Positions 1-7,357 of a stretch of DNA of 44,962 nt are shown piece by piece (the first letter of the stretch is position 1; every line of letters begins with the position of its first letter). The DNA comes from Erysipelotrichia bacterium (GTDB taxonomy: Bacteria > Bacillota_I > Bacilli_A > Erysipelotrichales > Erysipelotrichaceae). The stretch covers positions 1 through 44,962 of the forward strand of contig JAGXSD010000013.1 in the NCBI GenBank assembly GCA_018333955.1, written 5' to 3'. The position numbers and the translations under genes were made by a program. The notes below the pieces were generated by a model, which had not been told where the DNA came from, did not search any database, and was given only the letters and a program-made list of their open reading frames with translations.

Positions 1-185
1 ATCATCTCTGGGTTGTACTCGTTCCTTCCTTTGGTAGAAGATTGAATAAACTGAGAAAGTTTAAGTCCACCTACGACTTCCTTAAAACTGATAACAGGAT
101 CGTTTTCATCAATTTTATGTTCTAAATTGACTGGTAAAATGAGTTGAGTTGGTTTATACTCTAATTGTAATTTAAGGTTTTGCAT
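1..185 (-). CDS. IS1182-family transposase, N-terminal part (cut by window edge)
   Basis: This is the first 61 codons of a minus-strand gene that runs out of the window at base 1. The product begins MQNLKLQLEYKPTQLILP and continues through a region ending KGRNEYNPEM. This matches the start of IS1182-type transposases as I know them: a 'LP.NLE..I...' segment, then a helix with VV(G/D).L, then a GR..Y(N/D)P motif before the first long helix. The family is a DDE transposase; the catalytic part lies outside the window. There is no Shine-Dalgarno sequence before the ATG; a perfect TATAAT lies six bases upstream. Family assignment is from motif recall on a short fragment, so it is moderately sure. 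Confidence 0.7.
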   Translation of the reverse strand, partial: MQNLKLQLEYKPTQLILPVNLEHKIDENDPVISFKEVVGGLKLSQFIQSSTKGRNEYNPEM

Positions 186-191
186 ATCTTA

Positions 192-200
192 ATTATATCA
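192..200 (-). promoter_or_regulatory. Extended -10 promoter of the IS1182-type transposase
   Basis: Read on the minus strand the site is TGATATAAT, an extended -10 (TGn) joined to a perfect TATAAT. It is followed by six bases and then the ATG at 185. The expected transcription start coincides with the start codon. The box abuts the terminator hairpin of the upstream opu operon. Confidence 0.5.
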
Positions 201-237
201 AAAAGCCGAGGTTCCTCTTTGAGGATTCTCGGCTTTT
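201..237 (-). terminator. Intrinsic terminator after the opu operon
   Basis: The arms 201-217 and 221-237 form a stem of about 17 pairs with one G-T pair and one mismatch, and a three-base loop. On the minus strand it is followed by a T-rich run (TTTTTGATAT). It lies 35 bases beyond the last gene of the opu operon and separates it from the transposase. It could also include the end of the insertion sequence; the other end is not in the window. Confidence 0.7.
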
Positions 238-272
238 GATTTATCTTTGTGGCTGTTTATTCGTTACAGCCC

Positions 273-1466
273 CTAGTTATTGTCTTCTACTCCAGGCTCT
301 GAAGCAAGTAGTGTTAGAACACTTGCTTTAGAGACGATACCCACGAGTTTATTATCTTCCACCACGGCAAGTGGAACTCGAGTTTGTGAAGCGAGGGGTA
401 AGATCTCAGATACACTTTGATCGGGTGAAATCGTTTGAACCTCATCCACCACATCCATGAGTGTAGACACCTTATCTTTAAGTCTTAGCGCATTCTCTAA
501 ACTTACGACCCCTAATAGAGCCATATCATCATCCACAACATAGGCACTTGAGACATTGTTATTACGCATCTCACGAATGACCTTATTAAATCCATCATCC
601 TTAAACACTATGGTTGTTGGGGTAATCATGACATGTCTCACACTCATGATGGCTGTTTTATCGGCCCCTTCAATAAAGCGTGTGACATACTCATCCGCAG
701 GATTTGACATCATGGCTTCTGGTGTGTCCACTTGTATGACTCGACCATCTTTCATAATCGCAACACGATCTCCAAGCTTAAATGCTTCATTAATGTCATG
801 AGTAATAAAGATAATGGTTTTCTTCATTTTCTGTTGAATCTTAAGAAGTTCAAATTGCATATCTTTCTTGACAAGTGGATCTAACGCAGAAAAAGGTTCA
901 TCCATGAGTAATACTTCCGGATCATTGGCTAAAGCACGAGCTAAACCAACCCGTTGTTTCATACCCCCTGATAACTGATCGATACGTTGATTCTCAAATC
1001 CTTTGAGACCCACTAACTCAATCATTTCCATGGCTTTATCTGATTTGAGTTGTGGACCCACACCACGAATCTCTAAACCATACTCAACATTCTTTAACAC
1101 ACTTCGATGAGACATTAAACCAAAGTGTTGAAAGACCATAGCGATCTTCTCACGACGATAATGACGCAATTGCTCGTTATTCAGTTGAGCTAAATCTTGG
1201 TTTTTAAAGAATATCTTACCTTGAGTAGGGTCATTAAGACGATTAAACATACGTACTAGCGTAGATTTGCCTGATCCTGATAATCCAATAATCACAAAGG
1301 TTTCTCCTTTGTTGATTTCAAGATTGACATCAAGTAAAGCACAGGTTACACCGGTTTTCTTTAGTATCTCTTCTTTAGAATGACCTTTCTGAGCCATCTT
1401 TAAGGCGTCATCTTTATGTTTTCCATAAAGTTTATTAACACCTTCAACTTTTAAAATCATGCTCAT
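273..1466 (-). CDS. opuAA: Glycine betaine/proline ABC transporter ATPase with CBS domains (OpuAA/ProV type)
   Basis: This is the cytoplasmic ATPase that powers uptake of glycine betaine or a similar compatible solute. The ABC domain has Walker A GLSGSGKST (about residues 61-69), Q-loop VFQ (113), signature LSGGMKQR (165) and Walker B LLMDEP (186). Two CBS repeats fill about residues 278-390. In this family the CBS pair senses ionic strength and gates transport. The length of 397 residues is normal for OpuAA. The ATG at 1466 has GAGGAGG seven bases upstream and overlaps the permease stop as ATGA, so translation is probably coupled. A second ATG lies two codons later. It is the last gene of a three-gene operon, the reverse of the ATPase-first order in Bacillus subtilis opuA. 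Confidence 0.93.
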   Translation of the reverse strand: MSMILKVEGVNKLYGKHKDDALKMAQKGHSKEEILKKTGVTCALLDVNLEINKGETFVIIGLSGSGKSTLVRMFNRLNDPTQGKIFFKNQDLAQLNNEQLRHYRREKIAMVFQHFGLMSHRSVLKNVEYGLEIRGVGPQLKSDKAMEMIELVGLKGFENQRIDQLSGGMKQRVGLARALANDPEVLLMDEPFSALDPLVKKDMQFELLKIQQKMKKTIIFITHDINEAFKLGDRVAIMKDGRVIQVDTPEAMMSNPADEYVTRFIEGADKTAIMSVRHVMITPTTIVFKDDGFNKVIREMRNNNVSSAYVVDDDMALLGVVSLENALRLKDKVSTLMDVVDEVQTISPDQSVSEILPLASQTRVPLAVVEDNKLVGIVSKASVLTLLASEPGVEDNN

Positions 1467-2329
1467 ACTCCATCCTCCTCACTCGTTGGTTTCACCCAAC
1501 CTTGAGACAATCGATCTAAAATAATCGCTAGAATAACCACAGTACTTCCTGATACTAGACCACGACCAATCTCAATTCGATTGACCGCAATGAGAACTTC
1601 TGCTCCAAGACCAGGTGCCCCAATCATTGAAGCGGTCACGACCATTGCCATCGCCATCATGAGGGTTTGATTCAAACCTGCCATAATGGTTGTGAAAGCT
1701 TGAGGAATTTGGACCTTAATGAGAGTTTGTAATGTGGTTGCTCCAAAAGATTTAGATGCTTCCACAATCTCAGGATTAACCTGACGTATCCCTAAATTAG
1801 TTAAGCGAATAATCGGGACAATCGCATATATGACGGTGGCCATGACTGCAGGGACCCGACCTAAACCAAACAATATCATCGCCGGAATAAGGTATACAAA
1901 CACCGGCATCGTCTGCATGGTATCTAAAACAGGTCTCATAATCATATTGGCACGCTCACTTAAACTTAATAAAAGTCCAAGAGGGAAACCAAGGATGACA
2001 CTTAAAATGACCGCCGTAATCACAATGGATAAGGTGCTAATCATCAGTGGCCAAAAACCAATGAAGCCAATAAGAGATAATAACCCCCCATAAATCAACG
2101 ACATCCAAATCCGTTTTGATTGTTTAAAATACAATCCAATAACCAGTAATACTAAGACCCACCAAGGGATGAGTGTTAGTAAATCGGATATCAATACTAA
2201 AATACTTGTTAAGCCTTGCCTGATAACTCTCAATACAGCATCAAAGGTGAGCGCAAACGAGCGCACACCTTTGTCAATAGCTGAAGTATCAATCGTTAAC
2301 TGGAAAGGAAATTCATAAATCCAGTTCAT
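1463..2329 (-). CDS. opuAB: Glycine betaine ABC transporter permease (OpuAB/ProW type)
   Basis: This is the membrane channel subunit of the compatible-solute importer. The 288 residues hold several hydrophobic segments, for example about 55-66, 75-95, 98-120, 140-170 and 210-275. The BPD_transp_1-type EAA loop lies in the stretch EASKSFGATTLQTLIKVQIP, where the ATPase docks. The N-terminal extension before the first membrane segments is typical of ProW/OpuAB. The gene lies 18 bases after the binding-protein gene, with AAGGAGAAC just before its ATG, and its stop overlaps the ATPase start. Confidence 0.93.
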   Translation of the reverse strand: MNWIYEFPFQLTIDTSAIDKGVRSFALTFDAVLRVIRQGLTSILVLISDLLTLIPWWVLVLLVIGLYFKQSKRIWMSLIYGGLLSLIGFIGFWPLMISTLSIVITAVILSVILGFPLGLLLSLSERANMIMRPVLDTMQTMPVFVYLIPAMILFGLGRVPAVMATVIYAIVPIIRLTNLGIRQVNPEIVEASKSFGATTLQTLIKVQIPQAFTTIMAGLNQTLMMAMAMVVTASMIGAPGLGAEVLIAVNRIEIGRGLVSGSTVVILAIILDRLSQGWVKPTSEEDGV

Positions 2330-2347
2330 AATGTTCTCCTTTAGTTT

Positions 2348-3328
2348 TTAAGAATTGAGTGCATTCATCAGTGTTTCAAACTGATCGGCACTTAACCATG
2401 AAGCAACTAATTCTTGATTATTAAGAATAAACCATTTGGCGGTTTCCACATACGTTGAACCGGTTTGTTCAATATATGATAAAGCTTCAGAAGTTAATGT
2501 GGAAGAGGTACGATATCGAGATAAGAAAGCTGCTACTTCAGGATACTCAGCTGAGAATCCACGACGAACTCCAATCGTGACATCAGAACTCTTAAATTCA
2601 CCAACTCCATCCATAAATCGTTCTTCATTAAATGGTTCATCTTCTAATAAGACAAAGTCATATAGACCCATAAGCCAAGTTGGTTCCCAATAGTAACCGA
2701 CGATCGCTTCTCCACGAGTATAAGCAGATGATAAAGCTGCAGATAATGCGGCATCACTTCCTGGTGAGAAGTAATTAAATGTCGCATCAAGTCCTAAATG
2801 AGTAAATTTGTTTCTTAAAATACTATCAACTGCCCATCCAGGAATTCCTCCATATAGACGTCCTTTACTTGGATCTTCTTCATCTTTAAAGAGTTCCCAA
2901 TACTGTGGTAAATCAGATACATAACGTAAGTTTGGTGCCATAGGGGCAATACCACGCTCTGCATCGCCTTCAATAACATATCGAGGGACGTACAGTCCTT
3001 GTCGATTATCATCGAAATTCATTCCTAGTAGTTCAAATCGACCGCTCGCAACATCTTGTTCATAAGATGCTAAGTTATCAGTCCAAATTTCACTATAGAT
3101 ATCAATCTCTCCACTCATGAGGGCCTCATAAGTAATCGGGGTTGAACCCGTCATTTCTTCCCATTCGAAACCAAAAACAGTTTCGATAATGGTTCCCATG
3201 ACTGCGTTATGGAACATAATCGAGTCCCAACCGGCATTCGCAAATTTCAGTTTAGGAGTGCTTGAAGTCGGTGCACACCCCGCAAAAACTAAAATTGACA
3301 ATACAAAAAGTAAGAATAGTTTTTTCAT
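2348..3328 (-). CDS. opuAC: Glycine betaine-binding lipoprotein (OpuAC type)
   Basis: This is the extracellular substrate-binding lipoprotein of the betaine importer. The N-terminus MKKLFLLFVLSILVFAGC is a lipoprotein signal; the lipobox VFAGC places the lipidated Cys at residue 18. The mature part has the OpuAC fold pattern, with FANAGWDSIMFHNAV near the start and an ITYEALMSGEIDIYSEIW segment, then several Trp and Tyr residues (such as YYWEPTWLMGLY) of the kind that build the aromatic cage for quaternary amines. The exact substrate (betaine, proline, carnitine) cannot be read. It is the first gene of the operon, with AGGAGG before its ATG. Confidence 0.9.
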   Translation of the reverse strand: MKKLFLLFVLSILVFAGCAPTSSTPKLKFANAGWDSIMFHNAVMGTIIETVFGFEWEEMTGSTPITYEALMSGEIDIYSEIWTDNLASYEQDVASGRFELLGMNFDDNRQGLYVPRYVIEGDAERGIAPMAPNLRYVSDLPQYWELFKDEEDPSKGRLYGGIPGWAVDSILRNKFTHLGLDATFNYFSPGSDAALSAALSSAYTRGEAIVGYYWEPTWLMGLYDFVLLEDEPFNEERFMDGVGEFKSSDVTIGVRRGFSAEYPEVAAFLSRYRTSSTLTSEALSYIEQTGSTYVETAKWFILNNQELVASWLSADQFETLMNALNS

Positions 3329-3374
3329 TGTTTAATCCTCCTATTCATGATGTAAATCAAAACTAACAACTCTA

Positions 3375-3403
3375 AATATACATAAAAATTGTCAGTTTGT
3401 CAA
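3375..3403 (-). promoter_or_regulatory. Promoter of the opu operon
   Basis: On the minus strand a perfect TTGACA (3398-3403) and TATATT (3375-3380) are separated by 17 bases. It is followed by a leader of about 40 bases with AGGAGG. This is a strong housekeeping-type promoter. Confidence 0.8.
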
Positions 3404-3413
3404 ATGATGACCC

Positions 3414-3442
3414 TTAACCTGGTTCATTAATTCTGATATAAT
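3414..3442 (+). promoter_or_regulatory. Extended -10 promoter of yitT-like gene
   Basis: TGATATAAT at 3434-3442 is an extended -10 with perfect TATAAT at 3437-3442. A weak -35 TTAACC sits 17 bases upstream at 3414-3419. The ATG follows six bases after the -10, so the predicted start of transcription is the A of the ATG. Its -35 and that of the divergent opu promoter lie only ten bases apart. Confidence 0.65.
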
Positions 3443-3448
3443 ACAATC

Positions 3449-4303
3449 ATGAAAAACATCTCCTTCCAAGATATCAAGCGTATTATTCTTATTGTCATTG
3501 GCAACTATTTATTAGCTGTTGGTGTAGGAGCCTTTATCTTACCTTATGATATTCTTTCAGGGGGTGTTGCAGGGTTAGCCATTGCACTAAAACCAATCAT
3601 TCCTCTTGATCCTAAAGTCATTATTGATTCCTTAGTGATTGGGATGTTTGTTTTAGGAGCATTAATATTAGGTAAACGTTTTGCCATGACCACGGCATTA
3701 TCGTCGATTCTTTACCCAATATTTCTAACCTTCACTCGGACGATGCCCGCAGTTGGAGTTGATCCATTACTTGCGAGTTTATATGGTGGCATTATCGCAG
3801 GTCTTGGAGTAGGGATTACCATTAAACAAGGGGCTAGTACAGGAGGTATGGATGTACCCCCGCTAGTGCTTAATAAGTTCACAGGCATTGAAATTGCAAC
3901 ATGGGTATTTATTATTGATGGCATTACTGTAGGTCTTGGTTTCTTTAATTATGGTCTTCAGGCCGTACTTCAAGGATTCATATCAGTGGTTGCGGCTTCC
4001 TATGTGATTGATCGTGTTCTAGTCTTTGGTGAAACCCAAGCGAAGATGGTTTATATCATTTCTGAACACTATGAACAAATTTTAGATGTCATTCATAAAA
4101 AGATAGACCGTGGAACGACGGTGCTACAAGCTACCGGGGGTTATACCGGAAGCGCAAAACCTGTTATTATGACTGTTGTGCTTAAAAATCAATATCCTGA
4201 ACTCAATGCACTCATCACAAGTATTGATCCTAATGCCTTTTTGATTGTAACAGATTCCACTGAGGTTAAAGGATATGGTTTTAGTTTTCAATATAAAGTA
4301 TAA
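3449..4303 (+). CDS. YitT/DUF161-family membrane protein with DUF2179 tail
   Basis: This is a 284-residue integral membrane protein of unknown function in the YitT family. The first 170 residues or so carry about five hydrophobic segments and the family pattern LPYDILSGGVAGLA and KQGASTGGMDVPPLVLNK. The last 85 residues form the soluble DUF2179 domain (residues about 195-284, with RGTTVLQATGGYTG). No substrate is firmly known for the family, though a transport role is suspected. There is no Shine-Dalgarno sequence; a -10 box lies six bases before the ATG. The next gene, ftsE, begins 48 bases later with its own promoter and no terminator intervenes, so some readthrough is likely. Confidence 0.85.
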   Translation: MKNISFQDIKRIILIVIGNYLLAVGVGAFILPYDILSGGVAGLAIALKPIIPLDPKVIIDSLVIGMFVLGALILGKRFAMTTALSSILYPIFLTFTRTMPAVGVDPLLASLYGGIIAGLGVGITIKQGASTGGMDVPPLVLNKFTGIEIATWVFIIDGITVGLGFFNYGLQAVLQGFISVVAASYVIDRVLVFGETQAKMVYIISEHYEQILDVIHKKIDRGTTVLQATGGYTGSAKPVIMTVVLKNQYPELNALITSIDPNAFLIVTDSTEVKGYGFSFQYKV

Positions 4304-4325
4304 TCAATACAATTTCGGGGGGAGT

Positions 4326-4334
4326 TGTTATAAT
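4326..4334 (+). promoter_or_regulatory. Extended -10 promoter of ftsEX operon
   Basis: TGTTATAAT at 4326-4334 is an extended -10 with a perfect TATAAT at 4329-4334. The -35 region is weak (AATACA at 4306-4311). The predicted transcript would have a leader of about ten bases containing AAGGA at 4340-4344, seven bases before the ftsE ATG. Confidence 0.5.
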
Positions 4335-4351
4335 TAGATAAGGACAATCCA

Positions 4352-5035
4352 ATGATTATTCTCAAGCAAGTATATAAAACATACCCCAATGGAACCCATG
4401 CATTAAATGGGATCAATTTAACTATAGAACAAGGTGAATTTGTTTATATCATCGGACCGACAGGTTCAGGCAAATCCACCATTATTCGACTTCTTAATGG
4501 TGAAGAAATTCCAACCAAAGGCACTGTGGAAGTGGCTGGAGTCAATGTTGGGAAACTAAAACATCGTAAAGTTCCAATCTATCGCAGAAACCTTGGAGTG
4601 GTCTTTCAAGACTTCAAATTACTAGAAAAAAAGACAGTCTTTGAAAATGTCTTATTTGCGCTTGAAGTTGTGAATTATCCCATGGTGGCTGCTCGTAAAC
4701 GAGCACGTGAAGTATGTGCACTTGTTGGGATATCTGATAAATTAAATGTTTTTCCTCATCAACTCTCTGGAGGGCAAGCACAACGTACTGCCATTGCGAG
4801 AGCTATTGCCAATCAACCCAAAGTTCTAATTTGTGATGAACCTACCGGAAATCTTGATCCTGCGAAATCTAAAGAAATCATCGATATTCTAGAGAAAATT
4901 AATCGTGATGAAAATACCACAATTTTAATGGTGACTCATGATCAAAACCTTGTCAATAATCATCGTCGCCGTACCATTGCCTTACAAGATGGATACCTCG
5001 TATCTGATCTAGTGGCAGGGGGGTATAAAGAATAA
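4352..5035 (+). CDS. ftsE: Cell division ABC transporter ATPase FtsE
   Basis: FtsE binds ATP and pairs with the membrane protein FtsX to switch on a peptidoglycan hydrolase outside the cell. The 227 residues carry Walker A GPTGSGKST (35-43), signature LSGGQAQR (about 139) and Walker B VLICDEPTGNLDP. Length is normal. The stop and the ftsX ATG overlap by one base, and the third gene encodes a secreted LytM hydrolase, so the partner of this FtsEX is probably that protein. Confidence 0.95.
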   Translation: MIILKQVYKTYPNGTHALNGINLTIEQGEFVYIIGPTGSGKSTIIRLLNGEEIPTKGTVEVAGVNVGKLKHRKVPIYRRNLGVVFQDFKLLEKKTVFENVLFALEVVNYPMVAARKRAREVCALVGISDKLNVFPHQLSGGQAQRTAIARAIANQPKVLICDEPTGNLDPAKSKEIIDILEKINRDENTTILMVTHDQNLVNNHRRRTIALQDGYLVSDLVAGGYKE

Positions 5036-5931
5036 TGAGAATTATCCGACACCTAAAAGAAGCATTTATTGGACTATTCCGTCACATGGCGATGACTCTA
5101 TCAAGCATGTCGACGATTACCATCACACTATTATTTGTAGGGTTGTTTTTACTGATCACACTCAATATTGAACAATTCACTTATGCGGTTGAAGGCAGTG
5201 TTAACATTCATGTCAAGATTGATCCTAACTATGAAGATGATACTAGTGTCAATTCTATAGGCATTAGTATAAGAACCTTAACAGGAGTAAAAGCTGCAAC
5301 GTATTCTTCAAAAGATAATGAATTGGATGCCATGATTGCCTCTTTTGGTGAGAATGGATCCATCTTTGAATCATACCGTGGACCCGACAATCCACTTCGT
5401 ATGGCCTACCTTGTTGAGATTGAAGATGGAGCCGATATTGAAGCTGTAGCCACCTCAATTCGAGCCGTTGAAGGGGTTGAAGCTGTCGCATATGGTGGTG
5501 TAAGAGTGGTTGAGTTATTAGCATTACTTGAAAATACCCGTCAATTCGTTTATATTTTAGTTGCAGGGCTAGGTTTGATTGCGATTTTCCTTATTGCGAA
5601 CACAATCAAGCTTTCGATTGCATCCAGAGCTTTAGAAATTCAAATTATGAGAACCGTTGGCGCAACCAATGGCTTTATTCGTATTCCGTTTTTATTTGAA
5701 GGATTGCTTATTGGATTCTTTGGATCAATCTTACCAATCATTATGGTGGGCGCAGGGTATATTTGGATGTATGACTCGATGGGTGGCCAATTCATCACAC
5801 CGATGTTTACTCTTGTGGAGCCATTTCCATTCATCTACTTTGTAGCATCAATTATGCTTATTATTGCGGTGTGTGTAGGTTTATTTGGTAGCGGAATCTC
5901 GGTAGGAAAACACTTGAGGTGGAAGCGATGA
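5035..5931 (+). CDS. ftsX: Cell division protein FtsX
   Basis: This is the 298-residue membrane partner of FtsE. The topology fits the family: a first membrane segment at about residues 20-42, an extracellular domain of about 125 residues (43-170) that in other Bacillota binds the hydrolase coiled coil, then three membrane segments (about 172-192, 222-244 and 262-285). The FtsX-type motif NTIKLSIASRALEIQIMRTVGAT follows the second segment. It overlaps ftsE by one base and the LytM gene by four bases (ATGA), implying a tightly coupled three-gene unit. Confidence 0.94.
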   Translation: MRIIRHLKEAFIGLFRHMAMTLSSMSTITITLLFVGLFLLITLNIEQFTYAVEGSVNIHVKIDPNYEDDTSVNSIGISIRTLTGVKAATYSSKDNELDAMIASFGENGSIFESYRGPDNPLRMAYLVEIEDGADIEAVATSIRAVEGVEAVAYGGVRVVELLALLENTRQFVYILVAGLGLIAIFLIANTIKLSIASRALEIQIMRTVGATNGFIRIPFLFEGLLIGFFGSILPIIMVGAGYIWMYDSMGGQFITPMFTLVEPFPFIYFVASIMLIIAVCVGLFGSGISVGKHLRWKR

Positions 5932-7325
5932 AAAAAATCATCCTATTATTTTTAATCTTCTTATTGGCAGTAGATTTTGGAACTACTGTTTCTAATGCGA
6001 ATATTGATTTCTCAAAAAATGAAGCGTATTATGAAGCGCTTTGTTTAGGGACGACCGTTAAAGATAATGTGGCGACATGTAAAGCGTTTCAAGACTACCT
6101 CAATAAGAAAGCTGCCGATGCGAAGAAAGATTTAGAGCGACTCAGAGCCGACATTAATAACATACGAAAAGATATTACATCATATACTGCTCAAATCAGT
6201 AAATATGAAGAGGATATTAAATCCTTAGAACGTCAAATCAGCACACTTAATCGTTCCATCGTTTCAATGGAAAAAAGTATTGTGGAAATTGAAGCTAACA
6301 TTAATCGACTTGAGGAAAGTGTTGAAGCTCGCAACAATACGATTAAAGAACGAATGCTTGCCTTGCAAGGCTTTATCAATGTGAATGGATACATTGAAAT
6401 CATTATGGGGTCAAGTTCAATGGCTGATCTTGTTCGACGCTTAGAAGGCATTAAAGATATTACGGATTCTGATAAGGCAATCATCTTACAAATCAAAGCC
6501 GAATTAGAGATTATTGAAAATGAGAAAATTGAACTTGATCGCCAAAAAGAAGCCTTACTTGCGAATCGAGAAAATATAAAAACCAATCAAGAAACCCTCG
6601 CAGGAATTAAAGAACAAATAGAAATTATAGTGGCAGAATATCGCAAGCAAGAAGCAGAGCTTGTTGCTAAAGAGCGTGAAGCAGTCGAAGACTTAACAGA
6701 ATTTAATGAACAAATCAAAGCCATTGGGAATGCATTAAATTTAATCGCAGCATCACCAGGTTGGATTAGACCCATGGACCCAGGATTTAGAATCTCTGCA
6801 GGCGCATGGTACTATCCTTCAGGAGGTATCCACATTGGAGTTGACTTTGCGGCTCCAGTAGGAAAACCTGTGAAAGCTGTAGGAAATGGTTATGTCTTGT
6901 TTAGTTCTAATGCATGTGCAACTTATGGGTATCTTGGAAATAACTGTGGTGCTCCTGGAATCAATCGAGGAGGTAATCAAGTTTATTTAATCACCAATGT
7001 TGCAGGTAAATCCTATTTAGTCATTTATATGCATCTTCAAAAAGATACTCCAATAAAAGCTGGGCAAATTGTGAATCAAGGAGACGTCGTGGGGTTAAAT
7101 GGTTCTAGTGGATCTTCAACAGGACCTCACTTACATATTGAAGTGATTTACTTAGGAACAAACACTGTTGACCATTATGTTAGAAGTTGGAATGGATCAT
7201 TATCTTATGGTGCTGGATTTGGAACGACGGGGATGAATACACGTTGTTCAGTTACAGGGAACAAACCACCATGTCGTTTAAATCCACTGGATGTATTTAA
7301 TGTTCGATATGGAGTGTCATATTAA
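5928..7325 (+). CDS. Secreted coiled-coil M23 (LytM) peptidoglycan hydrolase, FtsEX partner
   Basis: A signal peptide (about 1-24) is followed by a long coiled coil (about 55-265) and a C-terminal LytM peptidase domain (about 280-415). All zinc and catalytic residues are present: His302 and Asp306 (HIGVD), His369 (MHL), and His401 and His403 (HLH). The domain should be active, unlike E. coli EnvC, which is a degenerate activator. The coiled coil resembles CwlO/PcsB/EnvC, which FtsX controls. Four Cys residues lie in the exported domain (330, 340, 440, 449), perhaps as disulfides. I chose the ATG at 5928, with GAGGTGG upstream and an ATGA overlap with ftsX, over an in-frame GTG at 5919. A shared terminator follows. 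Confidence 0.88.
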   Translation: MKKIILLFLIFLLAVDFGTTVSNANIDFSKNEAYYEALCLGTTVKDNVATCKAFQDYLNKKAADAKKDLERLRADINNIRKDITSYTAQISKYEEDIKSLERQISTLNRSIVSMEKSIVEIEANINRLEESVEARNNTIKERMLALQGFINVNGYIEIIMGSSSMADLVRRLEGIKDITDSDKAIILQIKAELEIIENEKIELDRQKEALLANRENIKTNQETLAGIKEQIEIIVAEYRKQEAELVAKEREAVEDLTEFNEQIKAIGNALNLIAASPGWIRPMDPGFRISAGAWYYPSGGIHIGVDFAAPVGKPVKAVGNGYVLFSSNACATYGYLGNNCGAPGINRGGNQVYLITNVAGKSYLVIYMHLQKDTPIKAGQIVNQGDVVGLNGSSGSSTGPHLHIEVIYLGTNTVDHYVRSWNGSLSYGAGFGTTGMNTRCSVTGNKPPCRLNPLDVFNVRYGVSY

Positions 7326-7333
7326 TCAAGAAA

Positions 7334-7357
7334 AAGGAGAGTCGCAAGACTCTCCTT
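7334..7357. terminator. Bidirectional terminator between the LytM gene and pepT
   Basis: A perfect ten-pair stem (7334-7343 with 7348-7357) closes a GCAA tetraloop. On the minus strand it runs into CTTTTTCTTGATT, a good tail for pepT; on the plus strand the tail AGTATTTT is weaker. The right arm includes the first two bases of the pepT stop codon read on the plus strand. Confidence 0.85.

Noticed and set aside
201-237. The hairpin as the inverted-repeat end of the IS1182-type element
   Set aside because: It has a terminator tail on the opu side and stands at the right distance from opuAA. The other IS end is not in the window, so it cannot be compared; the terminator reading is simpler.
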